Assembly (NCBI RefSeq): GCF_030269925.1
Contig: NC_085131.1
Location: 14,183,501 to 14,247,500, forward strand
DNA length: 64,000 nucleotides
Source: Bombyx mori
Lineage: Eukaryota > Arthropoda > Insecta > Lepidoptera > Bombycidae
Direction of reading: 5' to 3'
The position numbers were made by a program, and so were the translations under genes. Under the pieces are notes generated by a model, which saw nothing but the letters and a program-made list of their open reading frames with translations, ran no database searches and was not told where the DNA came from. Shown here piece after piece: positions 46,692 to 58,800 of the stretch (the stretch's first letter is position 1; every line of letters begins with the position of its first letter).

Positions 46692-47946
46692 TATTACTAT
46701 ACGTCAGAGAAGAACAAATTTTTAAATGTGATATTTAAAATTATCGCGTTACGAATACTAGTCCTTGGGAACGGTTAATATACGCCCTTTGTAAAGTACT
46801 CATAGTTGTTAAATGGTTTTTGTTTTTAAATTAGACCGAAAGAATCAACTAAATTTAATGACAGTCAACGTAAAATACAAAATCGCTCTAATTCACTGTC
46901 GTATTATTTTTGGGGCTAATAGAAGAATTAATTCACAAAGAATAACATTGTGTTTGGATTACGTTGGGAACAAATCCTTGACACGTGTCAGTCAGTCGCC
47001 AAGTTAATAAAAATCGCTATAAGAGATTTCTTTTGTACTAAAATACATAAGACGTAATCCGTAAATACGTAATTCGTAAGACCAATAGTTACTTGATATT
47101 TGACTCGACCAGCCTCCAGGAAATATTTGTCTTCGAGAGATTCTTCCTAGTTCGGAAACCATTTAGTACTTTAGAAAATAAGCAGTTAACGTTATGACAA
47201 ATTTTACAGGCAAGCACTTTACAATATACAAATCCTATAGTATATCGTTATAGTTATCTATATATTAATATGTGAAGTAAAAACTTTGTACCCCTTTTTA
47301 TGAAAATTATGCGCCGCAGACGAAGGAAATCGGAAATTTCCCACACTTATAGAGAATATAGAGCAGGAGTGCAGAATGCTAATATTTTTTTTAAATTATG
47401 CGTAAAAAATACATTAAATCAATAAATAAATAAACATTACACACACTACCATGTATTTGACACACACACACATGCATACTATTTGTTTATTGTCAAACTT
47501 TTCTTATAGTCAGCTAAAGTCTGTTTTCAAATTAAGAATAGATTAAATAGGTATTGTTTGTCTTTATGAATATTTGTCTAAAGTGTAGTCTTGGCGTAAT
47601 CTGTGATTAAAGAAGTATAATTGTCTTTGACAATAGAAACATAATAGTGTACAAACTTAAAATTTCAATTAATTATATATAGTCGATTTTCGACTCCCAG
47701 GCACCACTAGTGTAAATAAAGCTACCACAAGCTCATAGATAATTTCATGTAATTATCCAAACGGTGTCTTCTTTATACCATGAGAACTATAAAACGAGTA
47801 CAAGGTGGATAAGTAGCTCTCCATTCTGCTGACGGGCTGGTCCGCGACGAACAGAGGCTTGTAAGTTAAATTCTGCGATGCCAAACATTCACCAACGTGA
47901 ACGAACACCCATTCTGGAGGAGAAGCGATTACATATATATATACTA
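46692..47946. other. No gene recognised
   Basis: AT-rich, with a short CA run near 47460. No repeat or exon seen. Confidence 0.4.
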
Positions 47947-47947
47947 G

Positions 47948-48173
47948 TCTATACTAATATATAAATCTACAGTGGTTTTTACGGATGTTCCGTTATAACT
48001 TGAAACTTGGTATCCATGTAGAAAATACATGTACTTAATGGATAGGCTAATATTTATATGAGTGTTGGACTCCCTACACCTGTTGTGGGGGCGTTAATGA
48101 TGAGAATCTTTGTGGGGGTGAGAAATAATAATGTTAATTTTAAATGCCCAGCGAAGTGGACGGGTACAGCTAG
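47948..48173 (+). mobile_element. Helitron-like element, family H4
   Basis: TCTATACTAATATATAAATC at the left, and gcgaagtggacgggtacag then CTAG|T at the right. It shares only the terminal signature with H1, H2 and H5, and has no inverted repeats or ORF. Confidence 0.7.
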
Positions 48174-48390
48174 TATATTCTAAAATTAATGATGCTATGC
48201 ATTACAAGTCTCAGGATCTTTTGTGGCAGTAAATATATGATCACGATCGCCGCTATTTCACATCTTAACGCGAGCCATACTAAATCCGTCAGCAGGTTTT
48301 TCTTCTTTCTTTCTTAAATATTATCGTTTGCCAGTAGATCATAATTTTATTTCAGTGTTTTTTCGTTATATTTTAGCATTATCTACTCAC

Positions 48391-49748
48391 CGGATAGCAC
48401 TTTAATCACACATTTGGTGCCAAGCCATTCAAAATGCGCGTATTTGCCGTAATTAGAACGTGCTGAAGCTATTAAACAAATTTGCCTTTGGAAGAAAGGC
48501 AATGCAATTTAAATACCAGAATTCAGAGGCCTTGATTCAGCACTTAGGTTTTCCGAAATCTTCCTCTTTGGCAATTATCTGCACATTACGCAGAATCATC
48601 ATCATCATTAAGAAGTTTGCTGCTAGGAACAGACCTCTCCCAAAAACTACCAACTTTAAAAGTGAATCTTGTCGAGTCTGCACCCAGTGTAGTCCTGCGA
48701 TCTATACAGCCTCAAGTCACTCGTCCACTGTCCTGGTAAGTACAGTAAGTACACTAACAGCACAGTACTGACATGGCGCAGTTTTGTTTACAGAGCCATT
48801 TTATTAAACAACGGATCTGCGCATTGCTTCATTTTGACATTACCTGTGTGGTCCATTAGTCATTTAGCTAAAATACTAACTGCTGTTAATGTCTGATTTG
48901 CATTTTGCATCAAGGAAGCCGCAGTATGTAGAAAAAGTTGTAAATCCTTGCGTAAGATCATCGACCTCGTATCCTGAACAGCCATGCCACCAACAGCCAA
49001 AGTAGCGGAGGTCGTCAGACTTGTGAGCACATACATTTCCAATCCTGTAACAAGTCAGTGGAATCAAATTCGAATAGATACGCCTAGATATTCTAGCGCC
49101 TTGTACCGTCAACAGCTCTGTGAATAATTTCTTTACAAGTAAATCTTACTTGGTATACAAATAGTTGCATTCTTCTCCACAAACCGTTGGAACCTTCGTA
49201 GTCGAGATATTCATATCTCGGTCACGAGGTAATTCGTACACCCACTCTCCATTGGGCCAATAAGGCTCATACCCATAATTAGGATTATAATTAGGATCTG
49301 CTGCATCTACTTTCCCGTTATCCAGTAACTCCTTGACACTTTCTGGCACCCTCCCATCCCTTAAAATTGGAAAGTCAATTAAATCACACAGCTTGTTGGA
49401 AAAGCAAATACATTTCATGATATGAAAGCAAACACTCTGATTAATATTTTCAATTTTTCAACTCATATTGTTAATTACTGAATCAAATACAAACAATACG
49501 TTACGGTATCCCCGCCAGCAGACGGAATATCACGCTACATTGAACTGAAATATAAATAATATTATTAAAATTCCTGATACGTATTGACAAAAACATAATT
49601 CCATTTTTCACTATATCTTTTTTATGTTATTAATAATCAATATGTTTTGATTGACAGAAGAACGCGTATATAGGTACCAGTTTGCCAAGCCTTATGCAAT
49701 AAACATTAAAAAATACTTACAAAAAACAATGTATAGTATCTTAGCCAT
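48391..49748 (-). CDS. Kazal-like secreted protein, gene A (exons 1-5 modelled)
   Basis: Modelled by eye from splice sites. Minus-strand exons: 49748-49721 (ATG, MAKILYIVF, start of a signal peptide), 49544-49505, 49359-49150, 49044-48881 and 48462-48391. Intron phases are 1, 2, 2, 1, all GT/AG. Exon 3 (69 whole codons) carries the aromatic module NPNYGYEPYWPNGEWVYELP and ends CGEECNYLYT. Exon 4 continues K-IGNVCAHKSDD and TFSTYCGFLDAKCKSD. The C-x6-C after TY is the Kazal pattern, with a longer loop containing an extra GCWWHGC. Exon 5 ends the domain (FEWLGTKCVIKVLS). The TAA at 49146 is inside the intron, just after a GTAAGA donor. Exon 2 is suspect: the stretch homologous to gene B's 121-nt exon is frameshifted with stops, and only the first 40 nt (donor gtaacg) stay in frame. 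The terminal exon was not found. A protease-inhibitor role is inferred from the fold; the gene may be a recent pseudogene. Confidence 0.5.
48592..48665. mobile_element. LINE 3' scrap in intron of gene A
   Basis: catcatcatcattaagaagt ... gacctctcccaaaaac resembles RTE-type 3' end words. Very short and decayed. Confidence 0.3.
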
Positions 49749-49749
49749 A

Positions 49750-50180
49750 TCGTTTCGAGATAAAAAATGAAGTTATCTGAATTGGACGCCATAAAAGTTA
49801 AATTAACGCGCGACCTTCAGATGCTCCGGGGTATATCGCGGCGCGAGCTCCGACTTATTGACGGATTTCACGAAAATTTAATTATAATTTTAATTTATCT
49901 CTCTGAAGCCTTGTCTTTGAAATGAGCAAAGTACAACATTATCGATCATATATTTAATATAATGAGATGTTCAATCTTATAATTTATGTAGATTTTCAAC
50001 GCTGATTCCCGTCTGGGAGTCGAATGCAAATCCTATTGTATTTGGAATCTAATTAATAGCACGAATCACTTGACTTCTGTTCTAATAATCATTTCTTCCC
50101 TTCTTCCTTTCATTAAATAGCGGATCACGGTGATGTGTTGAAACGGTATACGAACCACATGTCGTGTTCCTTTTATTTTC
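49750..50180. other. Upstream region of gene A
   Basis: Would contain the gene A promoter. No clear TATA box at a sensible spacing can be asserted, and no repeat was seen. Confidence 0.3.
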
Positions 50181-50181
50181 T

Positions 50182-50579
50182 TTTATTGCTTAGTTGGGTG
50201 GACCAGCTCACAGCCCACCTGGTGTCAAGTAGTTACTGGAGCCCATAGACAACTACAACGTAAATGCGCCACCCAACGTGAGATATAAGTTCTAAGGTCT
50301 CAGGATAGCTACAAAGGCTGCCCCACCCTTCAAACCGAAACGCATTACTGCTTCACGGCAAAAATAGGCAGGGCGGTGGTACCTACCCGTGCGGACTCAC
50401 AAGAGGGGTTTGATTTTTATTACACGATGTTATTCCTTCACCGTGGAAGTCAATAGTGAACATTTGTGAAGTACGTATTTCATTAGAAAAATTGGTCCCC
50501 GCCTGCGGGATTCGAACACCGATGCATCGCTAGATACGAATGCACCGGACGTCTTATCCTTTAGGCCACGACGACTTCA
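50182..50579 (-). mobile_element. Bm1 SINE with head and internal deletion
   Basis: Long-form copy in which the junction of body and linker is deleted (cacaagagg joined to ggtttgatttt). The head end ggccacgacgacttc is intact. Confidence 0.88.
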
Positions 50580-50798
50580 AATTACTAATCTAATTGTCTA
50601 TACCCCATCAGTTGGGGTTATCACACTGAGTACCCAAGGCTGAATTTTGATTTGTATTATAGTTATAATATCAACAGATCGTCAGTATCACTTCAACTCT
50701 TCTCGGCAACAATAGCCGTGGCGCCGAGAGAGCATAAAACTTAGGAAGATTAAGCTGCGGCGGGTGCCTCCCCTTTCAGAGTTCTATTTTATTGAAAA
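50580..50798. other. No gene recognised
   Basis: Short unique spacer. Confidence 0.35.
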
Positions 50799-51012
50799 CT
50801 AGCGACCCGCCCTCGCTTCGCTTCAGAAACTGTAATTTATTATTGATTTCTCCACTATTTAATGGATGTTATTATACATATAAACCTTCCTCTTCAATCA
50901 CTCTATCTACTAAAAATACCGCATCAAAATCCGTTGCGTAGTTTTAAAGATTAAAGCATACATAGGGATATAGGGACAGAGAAAGCGACTTTTTTTATAC
51001 TATGTAGTGATT
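50799..51012 (-). mobile_element. Helitron-like element H1
   Basis: ctagcgacccgccctcgctt ... ttatactatgtagtgat, minus orientation, uninterrupted at the H2 target (ttattatacatataaacc). Confidence 0.88.
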
Positions 51013-51879
51013 TGGCGGACATGCTTCGGTATAAAAACAATCATCTTTGTGTTTGACACCACAGTCTCAACACTTGAGATGTCGAATCCGAAAATGAAAT
51101 TGTTGCTAAAAAATTAAAACACTAAATATTTTTTTCTTCTTGTTCTTTTACTACTTCTGGTAATATACACTTTAATCCCTTTTATATCTTACTTCATGCC
51201 GACTATTTATAGTTTGCTACAAAAAAGAAGCAAAATTCTTTCTAAGATGGTTGATTATAATCGACTTGCACCTTTTTAACCTATTACAAAAAAAAGTTGA
51301 CCGTATGTGTTTTTTATTTGTGTTTATAGAATTCTTCGTCCTTTGTCATCAAAGAAGTTTATTATAATTATATCTTTGTATTTTTTTCTCAGTACAATTA
51401 ATTATAAACAAAATAATTCGAAGATAATGTGATAACACTGCAAACTCTTATATGCCGATAAACATCCCGCCCAATTATTACCACGTCATAAATATTACTG
51501 AAAATAAATTCATAAATTCATAATATAAGTAAGTTGGTGACTGTTTGTCTCATTCGGCGTGAGGTCAACCACCATCGGTTTAAATGGTCTCCAAGGACTA
51601 CGTTTGCTTTCAATTTGTCAAAAGGAGTTAGGAACTATTTGCACTTTCTGAGTACACACTGCTGACTACACTTAGGTAAGTTTGTCCGGTCAAAGGATAT
51701 TTGTAACGTGGGAATTGCTTGCGGAGCCGCACATATGTATAATGAATCGTGTATTTATGTTCGCTTGTAACCACTTTACTGAGGTGTGGGAGTGCAGAAG
51801 TGCAGCGTGTAGGAGCTAGGGGACCATATATTATTAGTGCTTAACGGAATGAATAGATCCAGATTTTGGAGGTCGCTTT
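51013..51879. other. No gene recognised
   Basis: AT-rich spacer, no repeat or exon found. Confidence 0.4.
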
Positions 51880-52075
51880 TTTTTTAGGATTAAAGGATTA
51901 CTGGTGGCCCGGAGGCCTTTCAAGTTTTATCAGGACAGTTGGGCGAGCAAGGCTCAGCCAGGAGGGATGGGATTTGCTAATAGCTGCCCGAGCGCCTCCG
52001 AAGGAGACCTAACAACTCAAGAGCAGCTGCTTCGCTACAGCACACTGCTTCCGAGCGGAGGAGCATGACGCTCGT
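51880..52075 (-). mobile_element. LINE 3' UTR remnant (same as 17645-18015)
   Basis: attactggtggcccggaggc ... gctgcccgagcgcctccgaa shared with 17.65 kb. Confidence 0.7.
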
Positions 52076-52855
52076 GACAGAAAGAATCCGGAAGGCAGTT
52101 CAGATTATCTGACAATATGCGCTCCCACTGCTAAACTACTTTTTAAACTACCCAATAATTTCGGACACAAGTATTTTTGAGCCAACGTCTCAAAAGTAAC
52201 TATTACCCCTATTGTACAGACTTTTTGAATAATTGATATAATTGTCACAATTACCTCATTTTTAATGTATGATCTCAAATTAAATTATCTAAGAATGGCT
52301 TTAAATTATTGAAGATCGATATTGCGCGAAGACGATAAAGTCATGTGCGGAAACTAATATTACGTACGTACATTGATAACAAATCAATAAATGCGCAATG
52401 TTTTATTGCACCTACTGAGTACGAACTCACGGCCCATCGAGACTTAAGTTTTTAGGTAAATTAAACTACCTGAGCACATTACAACATAATAATATTGTAA
52501 TAGAAAAAAACCAGCTCAAACATGATTTACTTCTTAGATGAAAGATACAGAACATATTGCTCTAAGATTTTTTTAACATGTACGGATATTAAGAACATTT
52601 ATCCTTTCGGGGCTCGTGTTTTCTTGGAGAAATAATTAAATTTGATGGTTGGCGGTGATCTTGAGTAATAAGCGGTTATGTACCACATGGCTCTGCTCTT
52701 AAACTCGTTACCCTTGGTTGGATAGGTCTGAAGGTCTGATCTGCAGGGGCCTCGGTATGCTATCATCCAAACTGAAATACAGCAAAATAAATCATCAAAT
52801 CAAAAATGCCCAAAGGTGCGTCTGGTGTTGTAGGTTTGGTGAGCATTTACCAAAC
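52076..52855. other. No gene recognised; short hairpin at 52828-52859
   Basis: tgtaggtttggt and accaaacctaca form a 12-bp stem with an 8-nt loop that ends inside the modelled last exon of gene B. Otherwise nothing is recognised. Confidence 0.35.
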
Positions 52856-55800
52856 CTACAAGTACCACGACTGTGTAAAGCTGCATCCACCCTGACTCAA
52901 GAAGTCGCAGCACGGATCGCCCTTTGAAAAAACGGCTAAAGTATCTTGAAAGAAACATGCACAATTGCATTGTGGCAGAAGTAGACAGCTGAATGATACT
53001 CATCAGGGCGAGGCTACAAAACACCGTCTCAATAATCATTTGTGTAATGTGATAATCCATTTACAGCAGCTGTTACTAAGCGTGAAATAAAACTGAATGT
53101 AGTGACATCTTGTCTTACAATGAAAGGCTTGTAAATTGTGACAATTTCAGTCAGACAATAGTCATTTCAAGCATCAGATCGGTACAGCTCTTAAAATCAA
53201 AGGCTAAAAGAGAGAAAGTACCGTCCTTCCTAGAACAATCTTCTTGTATCATTTCACAATAACTTTCGAATGTTTTGTGAACTATATTACTGAAATTCAG
53301 ATTTCTCATTCTGCCACAGATGACTCCATACCTAAAACAAAATATTGGGTTTATGATATATTATGCGTAATATGACCTTTATATCTGTTGGCGTACTTTT
53401 CAATTGATTATAATCCGGGCTGGAAAACTCGAGATGTCAAAAACTGGATAGAATGGCATTAAGAAGTTTTATTTGTGTTTTTTTTTTTTTTTTTTTTCTT
53501 TTTATTGATGCACAAAACAAATTACAACCACTAAAATTATAAGTTTAAATGTTTAACATAACAATCTGGATTGCAATTCAAAACAGGTGCATACAGAATT
53601 TTTTTTACAACTGAACAGATGCCTAAATACGATGTATACATACTCACATACGCTCACACTCACACACACACACACACACACACACAGCTGCACGCACACA
53701 CACTCACACACATATGTAAGTTACTATCTGATTAAATTAGATCTAATGTATTATTAACTGGACAATATTAATTATTTGAGAATATGTTTAACTAATTTAC
53801 AATATTTATAAAAATTACTCTCAAATATATCAAGATCAGTGTTGTCACTTGCCAACTCGTTATAATGTCGTGCCATTCTAACAATGGGATTAAAGTATGA
53901 GATGTTATTTTTGTGAACTTCAAGTGCAAAAAGATTAGTGCAATGTGATCTACGCGCAGTATATCTGGTATTAAAAGATATTTGCGAAATTAAATCACTT
54001 GAATTTATTATATAATGTATGATTTTGTACAAATAGACTAAGTCAAAGTATTTACGACGAAGAGATAAAGATTCAATTTTGAATTGGGTTAGTCTATATT
54101 CATAATTAAGATTATTTCGACCTGGTTTCAAACGGTAAGCTAATATCCTAAGACATTTTTTCTGCACTCTTTCAATATCATCTATATGAACTTTATAATA
54201 CGGAGACCATATTGGTGTAGCATATTCCAAGAGACTTCTCACAAGTGAAAAAAATAAGTATAATACCGAATGAGGATTCTTGAAGTCTTTGCTTGATCTG
54301 AGAACGAAACCTAAAAGTTGATTAGCTTTAGAAGTTATATATTGATAATGTGAACGGAATGAAAGTTTCTCATCAAAGATAATACCTAAATCTTTAGCGA
54401 CAACGGACCTATTTAAGACACTATTGTTCAAAAAATAATTATTAATGATTTTATTTCGTTTATTTGTAAATGAAATAACAAAACATTTGCTACTATTTAA
54501 ACACATATGATTAGAATTACACCATTTAACTAATGTATCTAAGTCTTGCTGCAAAAGGGAGCAGTCAGCTGGACTTGAAATATTGTGAAATATTTTTAAG
54601 TCATCCGCATATAATAAATGATTACAAACTAAATATTCAGTTAAGTCGTTTACAAATATATTAAAAAGCAAGGGTCCGAGATTAGAGCCCTGCGGTACGC
54701 CCGATGTTACTGTGACAGGGGACGAGAGAAAGCCCTTCAAGGCCACCAACTGACTTCTCTTGTTGAGGTAAGAAGAGATCCAACGAAATAAGTTACCGTG
54801 TATGCCGTACGAGACTAGTTTATGAAGTAGAATACGATGATTGACTTTATCGAAAGCCTTGGAAAAGTCTGTATAGACAGAATCAGTCTGGCCTCCAGCA
54901 GCAAAAGATTTACAAAGAAAATCCTTATATACTAATAAGTTGCTTATAGTAGACTTGTTTTTTAAGAACCCGTGCTGCTTTTCAGAGATTAGAGGTTTAA
55001 AATGATTATAAAGATACATGTAAACTGAAGATTCAAATATTTTGGCAAAACATGATAATATGCTTATAGGTCTATAATTCTCACATCTCGATTTATCACC
55101 ACTTTTATGAATGGGTATGATATATGCGGTTTTCCATAGATTAGGGAAAACACCACTAGCAAGGGATTTGTTAAAAAGTTTACATAAAGGAGAAACTAAC
55201 TCATTTCTACAACTCCTAACAAAGTAGGGGGGTATTCGATCAGGTCCAGCACCCTTACTAATATTAAGTAGCTTAAGTTTGAGAAAAACCTCGCCCTCAT
55301 CAAGTACAATAGAAGATAACGTATTACTTATGCGATCCTTAAAGTACATGTGCTCATCGAAAGTATAAGAAAAGTTGGCAGTTGTGTCTTTCTCATAAAC
55401 AGAGCTAAAATATTGTGAGAAAAGCTCACTTATTCTCAATCCGCTAGTTGCAATCGTTTCACCGAACTTCATGGCCTGTGGAAGAGATGTGTTAGATCCA
55501 TAAACTCTTCTATTGTTAACGTAACTCCAAAAGATTTTAATATTTTTATTAAGTGAGTTTTCAATAGAAGATACATAGTTATTGTAACAATCAACAGCTA
55601 ATCTCTTACATCTTTTCCTGAGAAGTGAGAATACGTCATAATCGCGTGGATTTTTAAATTTTTTAAATAATTTGTGATACTTATTTTTCTCTTCATTGCA
55701 CTTGATTAAAGACTTGTTATACCAGATTGGATATCTATGGTGTTTAACATTAGTAACCGGGGTATATTTATTGATTATTGCAAACAATGTACTGTAAAAG

Positions 55801-58800
55801 ATTTCACAACATACATTAACATCATCATGATTTAGAATTTCAGACCAGTCTGTTAAATTTAATTCATACTTAACTTTATTTAAGTCGCACTTGAAGAAAT
55901 TTAATCTTTTGCGGGGATTTTGTTTTAGAGATTTAGATAAGCTATACTGAGGAATATTTATCAATATTGAGGGGTGATATCTGTCTAGTAGACTTAATTC
56001 GGTTGTTTCATTAACAGTAACAGTCTCCAAATTAGAAAGCACAAGATCAAGAATACGCTTATTTGTGTTTAAAATCATATTAGCTTGCTTAAGACCACAA
56101 GTAGTTACGAGTTCTATTAAACTATCAGACTTTTTATTTGGAATATGTGTTAAAGTAGTTCGATAGAAATATGAAGAAGTTAATGATGGCCATTGTATGT
56201 TAGGAGTATTAAAGTCTCCAACTAATAAAAAGTAATCATCAGGAACTTCGTTTAAAATAATGTTTTGGCAGTGTGAATAAAAATAATCTATATCACTATA
56301 ATTCATGTCAGGAGGCAAGTAACAAACACAGATATTAATATTAGGAACACAATTTTTTTCGTGCATAACGGTAATCCAAATATCTTCAAAACCGCTATCC
56401 CAGTGTGTCTGACGAATAACTTTAAATCGTTTATGAATAGCAATTAGCACTCCACCACCTTCCTGTTTTTTAGAGTGAGTTTCAGCACGATCTCGTCTAT
56501 AAACATTATAGCGATCATCTATTATTTCACCATCAAAAACACTGTTATTTAAATTCGTTTCCGTAAGGCAAACAATATCAAAATTTGAGTTTAGTACATT
56601 CATATAAAACTGAGTTAATTTACTACGTATCCCATTAACATTTTGATAATATACACTAACCATAATTATTATATAACAAGGGAAAACGAAATATATATCT
56701 AGTATTTATTATGTTAACTTAAGATAACTTATTTAACGAGTCTATATTCTTTACATGGAAAGCCGGGGATTGTTCATCCTTACGAATATAAATTTGGCCA
56801 AAGCGAACCCAAACATACTTATATTTATTCTCAAAACAAAATTTTCTGGCCAAGCTGTGCAATTCTTTCGCATCTGGTGATAGATGTTCACATAAATAAA
56901 TCCTACGGCGCTCACCATTTATACCCAGATGAGTAGTACTCAATTTTTCATTGGTGGAAGATTTATTAAACCGCGTAGCAGCTGAGAGTAGTTGATCGCG
57001 AAGTCGCGGCGAAGACAGCGTTACCAAGATATTTCGTGGCCGAACCGAGGTAGTATTCATCTTGGCTACTCTGCGGCAGGCGCGAATGTCATTATCGGAA
57101 ATAACAACTCGTAGACATTCACACAGTCTCTTAAACAAATCCAAAACATTTTCATTTCTACTCTCAGGTATTTCATGAATTTCAATATTTAAATCTCTTG
57201 AAATTTTTTCTATTGTAGCTGTGCGACTCTGCAGCTTGGAAAGGTCAGTTTGAGTTTTAAGAAGTGCTGCTTCCAGAAACTTAATACGCTTTTCTTTGTC
57301 TTCTATAGCCAATTTAAAGTCCCTTTGCTCAGCAGTAATGAAGTCAGTAGTGGCCGTTAATTCGTTTTTAAAATGCTGCAATGCATGGTCTACTTCGACA
57401 GCCACTATATCTTCAATATCCTTTTTTAGGGCTGAACGCAGGTTTGAGACAAAAGCTGAATTTAAAGATAATTTGGAATCGAAAAGTTTACTAATGCTTT
57501 CCATTGTAACGGGTTCAGTTTTTAAGCTCGTAATGCCATGAATAAAACTGTCAGATTGTTGGGGTGTCTCATTAGAAACAATGCTAAAAGAAGCGTTCAT
57601 GGTTTCATCCAGCGAACAATCTTGCACAAGGGAAGGCCGGCAGGGAGTATTGTCTTTATTTATGATCTTACGTCGAGTTACATTCAGGCAGTATGGGCAA
57701 CGCAGTGAAGCGAGTTGCGCGGGATTCAGATTCTTGGCAGATTCCACAGTAATATTCAAGCATTTATAGCAATACTCGGAAGAACAATTGTTGCATTTCA
57801 AACAATTAGACTCTTTTAGTACCATAAGACATCCGTGGCACTGCATAATCAATGTTTTATCCTAATCTATACAAAGTCGGTAGTAGTAAAAAAAAAAACA
57901 GGTATGATGCATAAGCGAGTATTCATATGAATGCACTACAAAGCAGGTACAGATTGAAAAGTTCAAAGCGCAAGCGCATCGCTCGCTTGGCGCAACAGGT
58001 AAGACCGGAGGTCGCCCACCGAGGGACGATGGTTCGAATCCGTCCTCAAGCCCACTTGTTTTTCAAACAATAAATATTTCGTTTAAGCAAAGCAATTTAT
58101 CACTCACAAACTGACCGCACTTCTCACACTTCAAGCAAAATCGAAAGAGACGTCCGACACAATCCAAAATGGACGCCGCTCCAAATGTAGATTAACCAAA
58201 GATGAAACGAGAGGCACCGATCTTCGCAAATTAGTCCAATTAAATTTGAGTCAAATACACAAAGATTTCAAACTAAAAAATAATAATTATAATCGGTACT
58301 ACACGTCTGTTCAGTTCGACGTCTCGAGGTGAAAAAAAGTGTTGCTAATTTCACAATCTTTAACAAATAACAATCTCCCAAAGTATCTTCGAAAGACTTT
58401 ACTGGTATCATTTGTAACATTATAATTCCACCTACACAATCACTAACGGATATAATTTGGATTAAGCAAAGAGTACCTCTTAAGCTCTGACCTGTGAAAA
58501 GAAAAGTATCACTCACTTTATATATTGAGGAGGGCATTGTTTGCCACAAGCATCACCCAACTGCTCGGGCTTGATGTCAAACACCCAGTCTCCTGTCTCC
58601 CAGTACGGTTCATAGCCCCAAGTAGGGTCATACCCCGGGTTCCTTTCGGGTCCAACAACAAGGGTGCTTTTTGTGGTGTTTTTTTTCGTGATGTTCTTTG
58701 CAATCGTCGTGTTGGCACCGCCAGCCCTATTGAGCCATTGCTGTTCGTTAGTTTCGCTAAAACTCGAGAACGGCTAGACCGATTTGGCTAATTTTGGTCT

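Larger units (their letters stand above)
53478..57890 (-). mobile_element. Near full-length CR1-like LINE, both ORFs open
   Basis: Poly(A) at 53478-53497 (T on the plus strand). The 3' UTR carries a TG microsatellite and caataaa. ORF2 runs 56663-53772, ORF1 57852-56719, and the 5' UTR ends near 57890. No frameshift or stop interrupts either ORF, so the copy is probably young and may be mobile. It lies in an intron of the Kazal-like gene B in the same orientation. No clear target duplication could be picked by eye. A 5'-truncated relative is at 29960-30305. Confidence 0.95.

Noticed and set aside
49146..49418. A stand-alone 90-codon gene ending in NYLYTK and a stop
   Set aside because: The stop lies just after a GTAAGA donor, and the paralogue at 58517 ends the same way at a GTGAGT donor. 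Both continue in phase into Kazal exons, so it is treated as an exon.
52800..53060. 86-codon minus-strand frame MDYHITQMI...
   Set aside because: It overlaps the modelled last exon of gene B in another frame and has no recognisable domain; the spliced frame completes the Kazal cysteines instead.
58518..58718. 66-codon minus-strand frame MPTRRLQRT...
   Set aside because: Wrong frame over gene B exon 3; the frame with GYEPYW is the one conserved with gene A.
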